This document shows, piece after piece, positions 44,240 through 55,511 of a stretch of 64,000 nucleotides of DNA (positions are counted from its first letter, which is position 1; each line of letters starts with the position of its first letter). Both the position numbers and the translations under genes were made by a program. Under the pieces are notes generated by a model. The model was not told the origin of the DNA. It saw only the letters and a program-made list of their open reading frames with translations, and ran no database searches. The stretch comes from Cryptomeria japonica. Taxonomy: Eukaryota; Streptophyta; Pinopsida; Cupressales; Cupressaceae. The stretch covers positions 507,555,942 through 507,619,941 of the forward strand of contig NC_081410.1 of the NCBI RefSeq assembly GCF_030272615.1, read 5' to 3'.

Positions 44240-45514
44240 TGTTAGGATAACTGGTGAACAACTAAGAGGGGGGGGTGAACCAGTTGTTAATAGATTATAA
44301 ATTTTAATCCACAATACAACCTTAAACAAATCAAGTACCGGTAAAGTGCAAACAGATGCCGGTAGGAACAAATATCGATAAACAATATAACTTAATAGTT
44401 AATCAGATAATCAATTTAAAGCAACCATACCACATAACACCATGATTTGTATGAGGAAAACCTAGAAAGGGAAAAACCATGGTGGGAAACCTACCCACAG
44501 TTAGATGATACTTCTACACAAAGTATGTGTTACAATGAGGGGCCTACACTTGCAGGAAGGCACACTGCCTAGAGTGTATTGCTCATTACAAAAGAGTCTC
44601 ATTGACTATAGAGAGGTTACAACCTTCTCAACATAAATGGACAATAATCCAATAGAGTGAACTATTGGAAATAACATCTACCATGCCTAATTACAGTCTC
44701 GGATAAGCTCAATGTCGGAGGACTAAATCCTCTTCTAAATCCAATTCAATCACCAATGACCAATAAACTCCTTTGTCTTAGTGATATTACAATATTCGCA
44801 CATTACATTCCTTGACAATGACCTTTCCAATAACCATGATACATTACAAATAGTTTCTACCTCTTATTTATACAAAGCCTAAGGCCTAAACCGATTAGGT
44901 CGGCCACCTAAAGATATTACAATAATATCATTACATAATTTTATTTACAATGATATGCCATGTCGTCTTAAGACCAAAACAATAATAGCAAATCCATAAA
45001 ACATCTCAAAGCATCCCGGTAATGTGTAGAGTATATGCTAGCATGATACTGGTCCATAACCTAGATAGGTACTAGACCTATCCTAGGTCCACCACGCGAA
45101 AGCAAAGTCTTCAAGCAATTGAAGCATGATAAATGAACATCTTCAGCATCTTGAAATCCTCAAAGAAGCTGCACCAACACCAATTGTGCATCTTGTCATG
45201 ATTCCGCAATGAAAGCTCTGTCGATAAAGCCTTAAACCAGTATCGGTAAGGGTTTACCAGAGTGTATGATAGCATCCAATTACCAAGCCAATACCAACTA
45301 ACCAAAACATACTCATGGAGCATATAACTCATGAAATCCAATATACTTCACTGATCCAAACATGTTGGAAGTGTCAAGAGATAATCTCTTCTGTCGGTAA
45401 CACTAGATCTTCTACTGGTAACCTGTCTATTGGTAACCATCCATATCAGCTAGTGTTGACATCAATGACAAAACATCAATGCAATACATAATCAGTTCAT
45501 CCATAATGTCAACA
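44240..45514 (-). repeat. Element J 3' LTR, 1275 bp
   Basis: Plus strand tgttaggataactggtgaac through cataatgtcaaca. It carries the G-run near 44268, the shared block (gaggggcctacacttgcagg; agggaaaaaccatggtggg) and a TATA box on the minus strand at 44861-44872 (TATAAATAAGAG). Confidence 0.92.
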
Positions 45515-45845
45515 ATCTCCCCCTTTGGCATTGATGGAAACACTAGATGTGAAAAACATCTAAGTACCATGAAATGCCAAACAAGTCTCCCCCTATGGAA
45601 GACAACCAACAATCAATAGCTCTCCCCCTGTGAATGATATCTTTGTAAGGTTCTGAATGATTTTTCACATTAATATCTCTCGCCCTTTGACATCAATGCT
45701 AGAAACCTGACAAAAATATCAAAGCAATGATATAAATGTCTAAATCTCAAATCTAACTACAACCCCTGAGTAGTAGCACCACTCATCAGTGCCAAAATGA
45801 ATAATGTCTGATAATACATGTTGAACTGATGACAAACTTCATCAA
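45515..45845 (-). other. Element J 3' untranslated region with several polypurine tracts
   Basis: The minus strand holds CCAAAGGGGGAGAT next to the LTR (45515-45528) and further GGGGGAGA runs near 45586 and 45622. A decayed distal tract follows near 45680 (CAAAGGGCGAGA), again preceded by a TTGATGTCAA-type quasi-palindrome. Confidence 0.7.
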
Positions 45846-46622
45846 TCAAGTCTCTGTCGGAGGGGCAGAAACCCCTAACCCATCTCTCAAATACTCAAAT
45901 GATTCTTTAGACAATGGTTTAGTGAATATGTCTACAATCTGTTCTTTACTATTCACATAAACCAATTTGAATTCCTTTGCTTCAACCTTGTCCGTCAGAA
46001 AGTTATACTTTATTGAAATATTCTTAGTCTTAGAGTGAAATACCAAATTCTTAGACATGTCAATAACTGCAGAGTTATCACAGTAGATAACTACCAGTTC
46101 ACTACAATTTACTCTGATATCCTTCAACATTTTCTTCATCCACAAAACTTGAGTGCAATTAGTTGTTGCTGCAACACACTAAGCTTCTATAGTAGATAAA
46201 GAAATGCATGACTTCTTTTTGCTTATCCATGAAACCAATTTCTTTTGAAGAAAGAAAACTCCACCAGAAGTGCTCTTCCTATCATCAGTATCACCTACCC
46301 AATCTGAGTCAGTATATGCACATAAAGTGTAATCATCATCTCTGGAATACCATAAACCATATTCTGTTGTTCCTTGCAAATACCAAAATATTCTCTTTAC
46401 TCCACATTCATGATTTTCTTTAGGATTACTTTGATATCTTGAAACTATATTTACTGCATTCATAATATTAGGTCTAGTCTGAGTTAGATATAATAGATCA
46501 CCAAACTTAGATTTATACCTTCTCAGATTTAATGGTGTAGAAGTATCCTTGATAGATAATTTCTCACTTGTAGCCATAGGAGTACTTACCGGTTTGGAAT
46601 TCTCCATACCAAAAAATTTCAA
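45846..46622 (-). pseudogene. Element J RNase H and C-terminus
   Basis: Continues RT after a short interruption (stop at 46681): VSTPMATSEKLS, Y-T-D-S-D-W-V-G-D-T-D-D-R-K-S-T-S-G, SWISKKKSCISLST, then TAG, then YCDNSAVIDMSKN and DIFTKPLSKESFEYLR. The RNase H Asp and Glu residues are visible. Confidence 0.9.
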
Positions 46623-46679
46623 CAGTTCCCTTAGATACTTAGTTTGACAAATAAAAATGCCTTTGTCAGTTTGAGTAAT

Positions 46680-47621
46680 CTACAGACCTAAGAAAAATTT
46701 CATCTCACCAATCATGGAAATTTCAAATTCATACTTCATGTTGTTAGAAAATTCTATCCATAGATTATCTTGTCCTCCAACAATGATATCATCAACAAAA
46801 ACTTCAATAATCAGAATATCATTATCAATGATCTTATAATATAGATTACTATTAGCACTGCCTTTACTATAACCAAGCTTCAAAAGATATTTATCCAACC
46901 TCGCATACCAAGCTCTAGGAGCTTGTTTCAAACCATATAAAGCTTCCTTCAATCTAAAAACCATATCTTTATCATCTGTCAGTGAAAATCCATCAGGTTG
47001 CTCAATGTAAACTTCTTCCCCAAGCTCACCATTCACAAATGCACATTTGACATCCATTTGATAAACCTTATAGTTCTTGTAAGCTGCATAGGCAAGAAAT
47101 ATTCTAACAGCTTCAACTCTACCTATAGGTGCAAATGTCTCACCATAATCAATTCCTTCCATTTGAGAATATCCTTTACAAACCAATCTAGCCTTGTTTC
47201 TTATAATTTGACCATCCTCATTCAATTTTTTCCTAAAAAGCCATTTAGTTCCAATAACATTCTTATTTTTAGGTCAGGGAACTAAAGACCACGTTTCATT
47301 CTTCTCTATCTGATCTAATTCATCTTCCATAGCCTTTAACCAATGTTTATCCTTACAAGCTTTAATATCAATTGCCGATTCAACTTGATAAATAAGACAT
47401 ACTTGTTCATTTGCCAGTTTTCTTCTTGTCATAACTCCCTTGTTTCTATCTCCAATAATTTGATCTTCAAAATGATTTAATCTTACATACCTTGGTGTCT
47501 TTTGAACTTCAAGTTGACTATGATCATCAGTCATGGTTGAATTTTCCGATTGTGCCGGTGTAAGTATTTCAGCTTCCTGTACCAATTGAGGCATTGTCGG
47601 TTTAGTTATGATCATTTCCAC
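46680..47621 (-). pseudogene. Element J reverse transcriptase
   Basis: Two overlapping frames (47274-47621 and 46680-47225) with [68 protein letters not shown] and the catalytic FVDDIIVGG. The link between the two frames is broken near 47270. Element A RT is clearly homologous. Confidence 0.9.
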
Positions 47622-47749
47622 TATCGGTTCCCTGTCATATGATATAGAATGATTTATGTACTATTCATCCACTTTCACATTATCACTTTCCACAATTTTC
47701 TGCAATCTTTTGTTATAACATCTATATTCTTTTCTCGGTTTCACCTTTG

Positions 47750-48417
47750 ATGTGAAATTTGTTAAATGTGTAGACCATTGTACTCACTGCTTCTCTCCAA
47801 TAGATAAAAGGCAATTTGTCTTCCATTATCATAGATCTAGCTGCATCCAAAATGGTTATGTTCTTTCTTTCAATTACTCAATTTTGCTAAGGAGTCCTAG
47901 GTGCAGATAGTTGTCTCCTAATTCCATTTGTCTCACAATAACTGTTAAATTCATGAGAAGTGAACTCACTACCATGATTTGATCTTAGACATTTAATTTT
48001 CAATCCAGTTTCTATTTCAACCTTTGCTTTACAGATCTTGAATTTCTCAAAAGCTTCAAACTTCTACCTTAGAAAAGTCACCCACATCATTCTAGAATAG
48101 TCATCAATAATCAGCATGAAATGCCTATCACCTTGAAAGCTTCTAGTCCTTGTTGAACCACATAAGTCATTATTAATCAAATCAAGTACATCATTAGATT
48201 TATCATGTATGCTCTTAAAAGAACTTCTAACTTTCTTACCCAATTGACATTCTTTACATACCAGATTATGAGGCTTCATAATCTTAGGTATATCTCTAAC
48301 TACCTTACTTGAACTGATCTTAATGATACAATTAAAATTAACATGACACAACCTCTTATGCCATAGCCAACTCTCATCAATATGAGAAATCAAAAATGTC
48401 TTATTACCAGTGTTCAA
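47750..48417 (-). pseudogene. Element J pre-integrase and integrase
   Basis: WLWHKRLCHVNF and CKECQLGKK form an intact HHCC zinc-binding region. The core starts NNDLCGSTRTRS (first Asp kept). At the second catalytic position S-N-H-G-S-E-F is seen where Copia has S-D-x-G-x-E-F, so Asp is Asn. The third motif is damaged by TAG and TGA around P-x-Q-N-x-V-I-E-R. This integrase is doubly inactive. Confidence 0.86.
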
Positions 48418-48429
48418 GTGAAAGATGCT

Positions 48430-48760
48430 ACTTCTAGTTTGAATACCGGTTGCAATTTACAAACCAGTCTTGTTAATGATTTTGTATTTTCTATCTTTAA
48501 ACTGAAGTTGAAAACCCTTTTCAACTAATTGACCAACACTCAAAAGATTATGCTTCAAACCTTCTACATAATAGACATTAGCAGTATTATGCTTTCCATC
48601 CAGAGAAATAATACCTCTACCTTTGATCATACATGCCTTGTCATCTCCAAATCTGACTTGACCACCATTGTGTTCTTACAGGGACATAAATTTCCATTTA
48701 TCTTCAGTCATATGGTGTGAGCATCCACTATCAATTTCCCATTCATCTTTATCTTCAACT
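48430..48760 (-). pseudogene. Element J protease segment
   Basis: WEIDSGCSHHM with the D-S-G active site near 48735, then a TAA, then RFGDDKACMIKGRG and LLSVGQLVEKGF, the usual link to the pre-integrase region. Confidence 0.82.
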
Positions 48761-48867
48761 TTTTTTGCCAGGGCCTTTTCTTCATTTTTGATAGCTGGTT
48801 CTGGTTCATCTTCCTTCAAACCATAGAACACCCATTCCTTACCATTTCCAGATCCACTAGTAGAGTC

Positions 48868-49894
48868 TTATGTGAGTTCATCTCCAAAGTCATCAGTTAC
48901 AACTTCCCCATCTTCTATGTAGCAATGTTTGTTTTTCTTGAATCTATATCTATTCGGGTTAGGCTTAAAAGTTTTCTTGACTCTTTCCTCAAACCTTGCA
49001 TTCCTTTCAGGACATCTAGATGCAAAATGACCAATCTTATTACATGCAAAATATTTAAAAGGTACTTTTCCTTCATACTTACTTCTAGTTGGACCTTTAG
49101 GTACTCTTATAGCAAATAAGGCTTCAAGTTGCTCATGCTCTTCATCTTCTTTTCTCATGTCTTCCATTTATTTTGCATATAGGTCTCTCCAATCACTCTT
49201 GTTGGTAGATGTTGATGATGATGCATGAAAAGAAGATTCAGATTTTACAGCTCCAGAAGATCCAAATTCTTCAAGCTCAAAAGCAAATAGTTTCCCAAAC
49301 AAAATGTCTCTATTAACTAAAGTGTTTTCCATTGTTCTTAACTCATTCTGTAGTTGCCTTAATCTTGTAAGTCGATGGAAGGGCTCTCAAGACTTTGGAA
49401 ACTTTTTAATCTTCACTTAGAAATCCTCCACAACATTGAATTCCCATAACAATCTCATTTACTCTTTCCATAAACACAACAATTATTTCATTATCTTCCA
49501 TCTTCAAGTTTTCATACCTTACCTGGTAACCATCAAGTTTAGAAATTTTGATAGTACGGTCACCTTCATTTAGAGTTTTCAATTTGTCCCACATAACCTT
49601 AGCCGATGATTTGTTAGTCAATCACATAATCTGATAATCAGTAGGTGCACACAAGAGGGCTTCTCTAGCTCTGCATTCATTTTCAATATTCTTATCCAGG
49701 TCTACAGGAGCAGGATTTCCAGATGTCGGATCATAAGGAGTGTATCCTTTCTCAGTGACCTCCTAAATATCCTTTCCAAGACATCTAAGATGAGTCTCCA
49801 TTCGAATTTTCCATATCCCATAATTTGTTCTATCAAGCATAGGGATTTCTCTTCTGAAAATAGTTGTCGATGGATTAGTTGTGTTAGTTGCCAT
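48868..49894 (-). pseudogene. gag: Element J gag, broken, with altered zinc knuckle
   Basis: Start Met at 49894, close to the PBS. The N-terminal region has IPMLDRTNYGIWKIRMETHL and the capsid domain continues (VMWDKLKTLNEGDRTIK). Stops appear near 49770, 49620, 49408 and further on. The zinc knuckle at 49012-49053 reads Y-F-A-C-N-K-I-G-H-F-A-S-R-C. Its first Cys is Tyr, a G to A change that would disable RNA binding. Confidence 0.83.
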
Positions 49895-49937
49895 GGGATC
49901 TACCTCAAGCGGTTAAGATTCTGCAAAAGAGGACCAA

Positions 49938-49950
49938 ATCTCTAATACCA
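49938..49950 (-). other. Element J primer-binding site
   Basis: The minus strand reads TGGTATTAGAGAT, a decayed initiator-tRNA-Met-type PBS, two bases from the LTR. Confidence 0.7.
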
Positions 49951-49952
49951 AT

Positions 49953-51216
49953 TGTTAGGATAACCGGTGAACAACTGAGAGGGGGGGGGGGGGTGAATCA
50001 GTTGTTAATAGATTATAACTTTTAATCCACAATACAACCTTAAATAAATCAAGTACTTGTAAAGGGCAAACTGATGTCGATAGGAATAGATACCGGTAAA
50101 CAATACAACTTAACAATTAACCAGATAATCAATATAAAGAAACCATACCACATAACACCATGATTTGTATGTGGAAAACTCAGAAAGGGAAAAACCACGA
50201 TGGGAAACCTACCCACAGTCAGATGATAATTCTGTAGAAAGTATGTGTTACAATGAGGGGCCTACACTTGCAAGAAGGCACATTGCCTAGAGCATATTGC
50301 TCATTACAAAAGAGTTTCACTGACTACTGATAGGATACAACCTTCTCAAGATAAATGGGCAACAATCCAATAGAGTGAACTGATAGAAATAGCATCTACC
50401 ATGCCTAATTATAGTCCCGGTGAAGCTCAATGTCAGAGGAATAAATCCTCTTTTGAATCCAATTCGATCACCGATGATTGATCAAATCCTCTGCCTTAGT
50501 GATATTAAAATATTCGAACATTACATTCCTTGACCATGACCTTTCCAATAACCATGACACATTACAAAGAGTTTCTACCTCTTATTTATGCAAACCCTAA
50601 GGCCTAAACCAATTAGGTTGGCCACGTAAAGCTATTACAATAATATCATTACATAATTCCATTTACAATGATATGCCATGTTGTCTTAAGACTAAAAAAA
50701 TAATAACAAATCCATCAAACATCTCGAAGCATCTCGGTAATGTGTAGAGTACACGTTAGCATGAAGATAGGTACTAGACCTATTCTGGGTCCACCATGCA
50801 AAAGAAAAGTCTTCAATAAATTGAAGCATGATCAACAAACATCTACAACATCCTAAAATCCTTGAAGAAGCTGCACCAACACCAATTGTGTATCCTGTCA
50901 TGATTCCTCAATGAAAGTTGTGCTAGTAAAGCCTTAAACCAGTACCAGTAAGGGTTTACTAGAGTGTATGATAACATTCAATTACCAAGCCAATACCAAC
51001 TGACCAAAACATGCTCATGGAGCATATAACTTATGAAATCCAATATACTTCACTGATCCAAAGATGTCGGAAGTGTCAACAAATAATCTCTTCTGCCGGT
51101 AACACTAGATCTTCTTCCGGTAACCTGTCTACCAGTAACCATCCATATCAGCTAGTGTTGACATCAATGAAAAAACATCAATGCAACACATAATCAATTC
51201 TTCCATAATGCCAAGA
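49953..51216 (-). repeat. Element J 5' LTR, 1264 bp
   Basis: Plus strand tgttaggataaccggtgaac through cataatgccaaga. It carries a 14-base G-run at 49981-49994. The TATA-like site is altered compared with the other LTR (catAAATAAG on the minus strand). Confidence 0.92.
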
Positions 51217-52143
51217 GTTGGATATATTCAAGGATAGGTTAAATATTCAAAACAACAAAGAGAATAGTGTGCATAAGAAGTGGCAAAGGAATAGCAAGGC
51301 CCACCAGACTCATTTATGTTTTTCTTCAACAAACATCAATCTTGTAACACTACCATGCTATATTCTTGGTTGTGGTTTAGAAGAGATCCACGTTTCATGT
51401 GGATTAACTACTTCTATTTGTTGTCATAAATGTTTTCCGCCTCATTTCATCGGTGTGACCTAAATAGTAGGAAGTTGTTATAGTTTTCTTATAAATAAGA
51501 GCTTGTGCCTCTTCTCAGAGGTTAGAGACTGGGGATTACAAACAAAGTTGCATAGTATTTTTAGAATTAAAAAGCATTTTATTTCATTCTATGTGTTGTA
51601 ACAACCTTTGAAAAACAATGAATAAAAATGATGTTATTCTGAGTATATAGAGTTATTTTTTAATTCTAGATACACTCATCCAAGGGGGGCCACTTTGTGA
51701 GTATTCCTATACATTCATTAGATTCAGTTTTCTTTTTTGCTGCAGTAGATATTCTAGTGATTGACTATTCCTACAGCCACTGGAAATAGATCATGTGATT
51801 ATTCCTGTAGCCAAAGAAGACAGAGTAATTCATGTTTGTCAGCTCTAAATCTAGTTAACAGTTCTTTAACTAGTATTTTATGTCAATGCTAAGCTTTCCT
51901 GTAGCCATTCAGTTGTTATTATTCTTGCTTGTTTATTTCAAATAGATTTAGTTGCTACAGTAATGCAGAATAGCTATCGTAGGAACTTAGTGCACATATA
52001 GTCCAAACCCATTTCAAGTAATACTCCTTGGATTGACAAACAAATGAACTTCAGTTATGGAGATAATAATTACATAGAGTGAATGACCAATCTTTGGATT
52101 GATACTTTAGCTTTAGTTATTGTTCCTATTGGTGAGGCAAACA
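51217..52143 (+). repeat. Element H 3' LTR, right part
   Basis: Continues the LTR from the second GTTGG (51217-51221): gttggatatattcaagg matches the 5' LTR at 33347. The TATA box is at 51490-51497. It ends gaggcAAACA before GTAGG. Confidence 0.92.
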
Positions 52144-52148
52144 GTAGG

Positions 52149-53651
52149 AGATAAATTCTAAGAAACAAACACACTAGTGGGAGTAGAGGCTTTAGAAGAA
52201 TCATCTAAGATTTTTGGGGAAGAACCAGTTGAAGAGTATTTAGATGTTGATGTTTGCAAACAGACCTAGAGATTTGTGTCACCTAGCAAGGTATACGTTT
52301 TATTGTTGTAAATGTATTTAACTTGCCTATGCAATGTGGAGGGGACAACTTGCATGCTATGAATCCAAGGTATTTCTAATAATAATTTATATGTCAAATC
52401 TCTTGACATGAAATGGATAGGTATGGGTAGAGTAACAGGACATACATTAATAGGCAAGGTGATGATACCTAGTGAAGATTTAGCAACATTATCGAAGCCC
52501 TGGATAATAAGAGAATCGGGCTTAGTAAGAGATGTATAAACATTGATTTTATGCAACAAGTTAATGCTATAAACATTAAGGCCTAAACCATCTTCCAGTA
52601 GTGTCTGTCTTATTGCACTATCATTTATGATAACCATAATCATTAAATAATCATATTGATGTTGGATCTCGCTAGTAGGCAACACATCTTGTGTAAACAC
52701 AATTTGAGCTTTAGGAGATGCTATAGAATCAATTAAGGAAGCCATGCTATTAGATATCACTGTGGATGGGACATTCAAATTTTTCAAGGTATCTTGTAAC
52801 ATTTCATGATGGGTTGAGGAAGTTTTAATCAAATCCCAAAAGGATATCTTGGTAGGAGTAGCTTTAAGTTTTTCAATGAGGTCATATTCCTTGCCAAGAG
52901 TTTGTGAGATATGGGGTGATTGAGGAAGAATAGGTTGAGGACCAAGAAGAGAAGTTGGGATAACCGGAGGAGGGTTAGGTTGCCTATTATTTCTTGTGTT
53001 GTAGGTATGGGAAAGTGCATGATGACTCTCCATATTTAATTGTTTAGCATAACTATAAGGACTCTTCGTGGGATTTCTTCCTTGCATAGTAATGATAGGT
53101 TTGTTAGGAGTACTAAAGGAGTAATGACTATATCCACCTTGAACCATGAAAAGAGGTTGATTAGAGAGAGATGAAGTTGAGGAAGAATAAGCACCTTGGA
53201 CCACAAAAAGAGGCTTGTTATGTTCATTCACATTTATCATGTTGATTAGCCTTTTGGATGTATTTTTTTTGTTTGAAGATTTAGGCAAAGACATAAAGTC
53301 ATCAAGGCCATCATCCAACAAAGCATGGTCATATCAGTTGAAAGATTTATCTTTTGATTCAAAAGGAGACATATCCTCATAAAGGGAATTGTTGTTAAAA
53401 ACCATGTCACTAGATCTAGTGGAGCTGATAGGAATGTACCCATGAGAGGAATCACTTAACTTATCTTTCTCATCACCACGAAATGGAATAGTAACAAGGT
53501 TGATTAGTTTTTGGAAAAATGTGGCTTTAAAAGGCTTAGGGTTAAAAAAACTCTTGTAAAGCTTCATATAATTCATCCTTACTAAACTCATAATCAACAT
53601 AATTGCATACATCATCAAAAGCATAAACATCTTGCAAATAAAGATCTAACA
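52149..53651 (-). pseudogene. Element F N-terminal polyprotein with protease
   Basis: The start Met is at about 53651 (MLDLYLQDVYAFDDV). A run of T/A near 53550 shifts the frame, and one more stop near 53335 precedes the 351-residue frame 52266-53321. That frame has three VQGaY-type repeats near its start, the linker YDLIEKLKATPTKISFWDLI, and a protease-like stretch with D-G-L-G-L-N-V-Y in place of the usual D-x-G-x-x-L-N-V-C. The element G protein is a close homologue. Confidence 0.78.
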
Positions 53652-53832
53652 TTCTGAGATGAAAATTGAATGAGATTTAAACACACAATGCAAGTAAAAG
53701 GAAAGTTCTCTTTTTTTTCTTTTTCTTAATTTTTTTTTTTACTTTTTTTTTTGGAATTTAATGTTTATAAAGAAAAATGAAAGATACTAAATTTAGATCT
53801 AACAATGCAATTCAATGAAACATTAAATTGGA

Positions 53833-53850
53833 TTTATGTTGGTTTCACCA
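53833..53850 (-). other. Element F primer-binding site
   Basis: The minus strand reads TGGTGAAACCAACATAAA, three bases inside the LTR. It differs from the element G site TGGTGAACCCGACGTGAA mainly by G to A changes at former CpG sites. I did not identify the primer tRNA. Confidence 0.65.
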
Positions 53851-53853
53851 AAA

Positions 53854-55511
53854 TGTGTAGGGGAAAAAGTGAGACTAAGAAAATAAGTCCTAATCCCACT
53901 CTTAGGTACACACTATGGAATAAAAAAGAGCCTAGGGAGATAACACACTTCAGCTACTTCTTCTCAAGAAGAGAGCCCCAAGGATTACCTCTGAGGGTTT
54001 CTATTAATTTACTACAAATGAGAGGAAGAAGTGATGCAAGTACAGATTTGAATGATTTAACTTAGAATACAAGTATGCAGAAACAACCCTAATCTGGAAA
54101 TGCAAAACTAAGAATAACTGATATGCTACTGAAAAGTATAGATTAAGAGGCAAATTTAGAGGTGCACCTATATCAGAAATTTGAGCAAAAATGTTCGAGA
54201 CCAGGGTGTTGTGCCACTATCATGATTCTGGAGGCCTGAAGTTGTACCTGCTAAGCTAGGATCTGAAGACTGAAACTTGTTGCCCTATCAAATCTTGTTG
54301 AAAACAAGGAGAAACAGGGCACAACACCCCTATCCTAGGGATTTTTGATGAATTCTTCCCTCTAGAACAATCTCTATGCACTTTGCTGGTCTTGAAACTT
54401 GTAGAAATGCTCAAATCTGAATCTGCACCTGTAGCTGAAAAGTAGGGTTTTTGGTGGCTATGTAGGGATTTTCCTTAGTAAAATCCCTATCTTGGTGATT
54501 TCCACCTCAACGAATAACCGATTTGTAAATGAAAATGGTGTGTGCAAGAACCTTGTGTGTGTGCAAGATGCTAGGATGAGAGAAAACAATCTAGAGCAAC
54601 CCTAAAGAGTAAACCCTAATTGCTTGTAATTGACAAAAGAAATGCTCTAATCAATGATGCAAAGTAATCTACACCATTAATGTAAACCAATTTTATGTAA
54701 AGAATCTCATACAAAGATATGGAAACAACATGAAACCATACCAAACCCTAAGGGAGAGGTACAAGACAATCTTCAGTCGGTGATCTCCTATTGCTTTCCT
54801 ACATCTTCAAAAGCCCCCAAATGATGAAATAATTCTTGATGTACACTTGAATGTTTTTGTTGAATGTTGTTGAAGACTCTAAAGATCTTCTCTTTCACTA
54901 CATAGAAGGCTCCTTTAATCACTCCAAAATCTTTTTTTCTAGATTTGATTCCTTAGGCCTTCAAATAAAGAAAGAGAGCTCTTGTGTATGAAACCCTAGA
55001 TCTTAATTTAATCTTTAGGCCAACCTAGGATTTTAATTTCCTGTCAATCTTTTGGGGTTAAGAATCATAATATTATAGAATTGTGCTCCCAAAATTTTGG
55101 GAAAAATGTTGGGGACCATGTCCAAAGTGCACATGGTTCAACCAACTTTTCACCAAATGTTTAGGGTCGTTAGATATGACGATATTAGAGTGGATCCCAA
55201 AGTTACATATGAAATCTTTCAAGATTTTTTTTCATGCAAAATCTATCCTTAAAGGTTGAAATAGGACATAATTAGGGCTTATGATTTAATGATTAATTGG
55301 AGGAATAAAATGAAAAGGGGCATGCTTAGGGTAAAGGGCCCAACTTTATAACATTTGAAGAGGTGAAATATGAATTTATATTTAATTAAATTAATTAACT
55401 AAATACTTAAAGGAGATGAGAAATGCAAGATGTAAAACACACTAAGGTGGGTGCTAAAACAAGCATGGAATTGTACCACCCTAGCAAGGGTGTACAATTT
55501 ATGATCATACA
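53854..55511 (-). repeat. Element F 5' LTR, 1658 bp
   Basis: Diverged homologue of the element G LTR in reverse orientation: tgtgtaggggaaaaagtg at its inner edge, and aattgtaccaccctagcaag followed by tgtacaatttatgatcataca at its outer edge. It shares the internal blocks gtagggttt...ccctatcttggtgatttcc and the TATA-region text. Confidence 0.85.

Larger units (their letters stand above)
44240..51216 (-). mobile_element. Element J: Copia LTR retrotransposon in 3' LTR of H
   Basis: 6977 bp on the minus strand with LTRs 44240-45514 and 49953-51216 and a GTTGG duplication at 44235-44239 and 51217-51221. It holds gag, protease, integrase, RT and RNase H in Copia order, with numerous stops. The outer base pair of the right LTR is mutated (caaga instead of caaca). 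It is related to element A in coding sequence and belongs to the same LTR family as the remnant at 18939-19435. Confidence 0.93.
32993..52143 (+). mobile_element. Element H: Athila-like Gypsy retrotransposon
   Basis: A plus-strand Gypsy inserted in F, flanked by GTAGG at 32988-32992 and 52144-52148. LTRs are 32993-34275 and 43830-52143, the latter split by element J. The order is gag, protease, RT, RNase H, integrase, then a post-pol ORF. The protease signature D-L-G-A-S, a tRNA-Asp-type PBS and an extra ORF after pol are characteristic of the Athila branch. Element I interrupts gag. Stops occur in every domain, so the copy is dead. Confidence 0.92.
20495..55511 (-). mobile_element. Element F: old Tat-like Gypsy retrotransposon, in three pieces
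   Basis: A minus-strand Gypsy (protease, RT, RNase H, extra RNase H, integrase) lying in three pieces: 52144-55511, 29686-32992 and about 20495-21498. Elements H and G occupy the gaps. Each gap closes exactly when the inserted element and one copy of its 5-bp target duplication are removed. A second RNase H-like domain between RT and integrase points to the Tat/Ogre branch. The 5' LTR is present. The 3' LTR is missing. Many stops are present. Confidence 0.85.
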
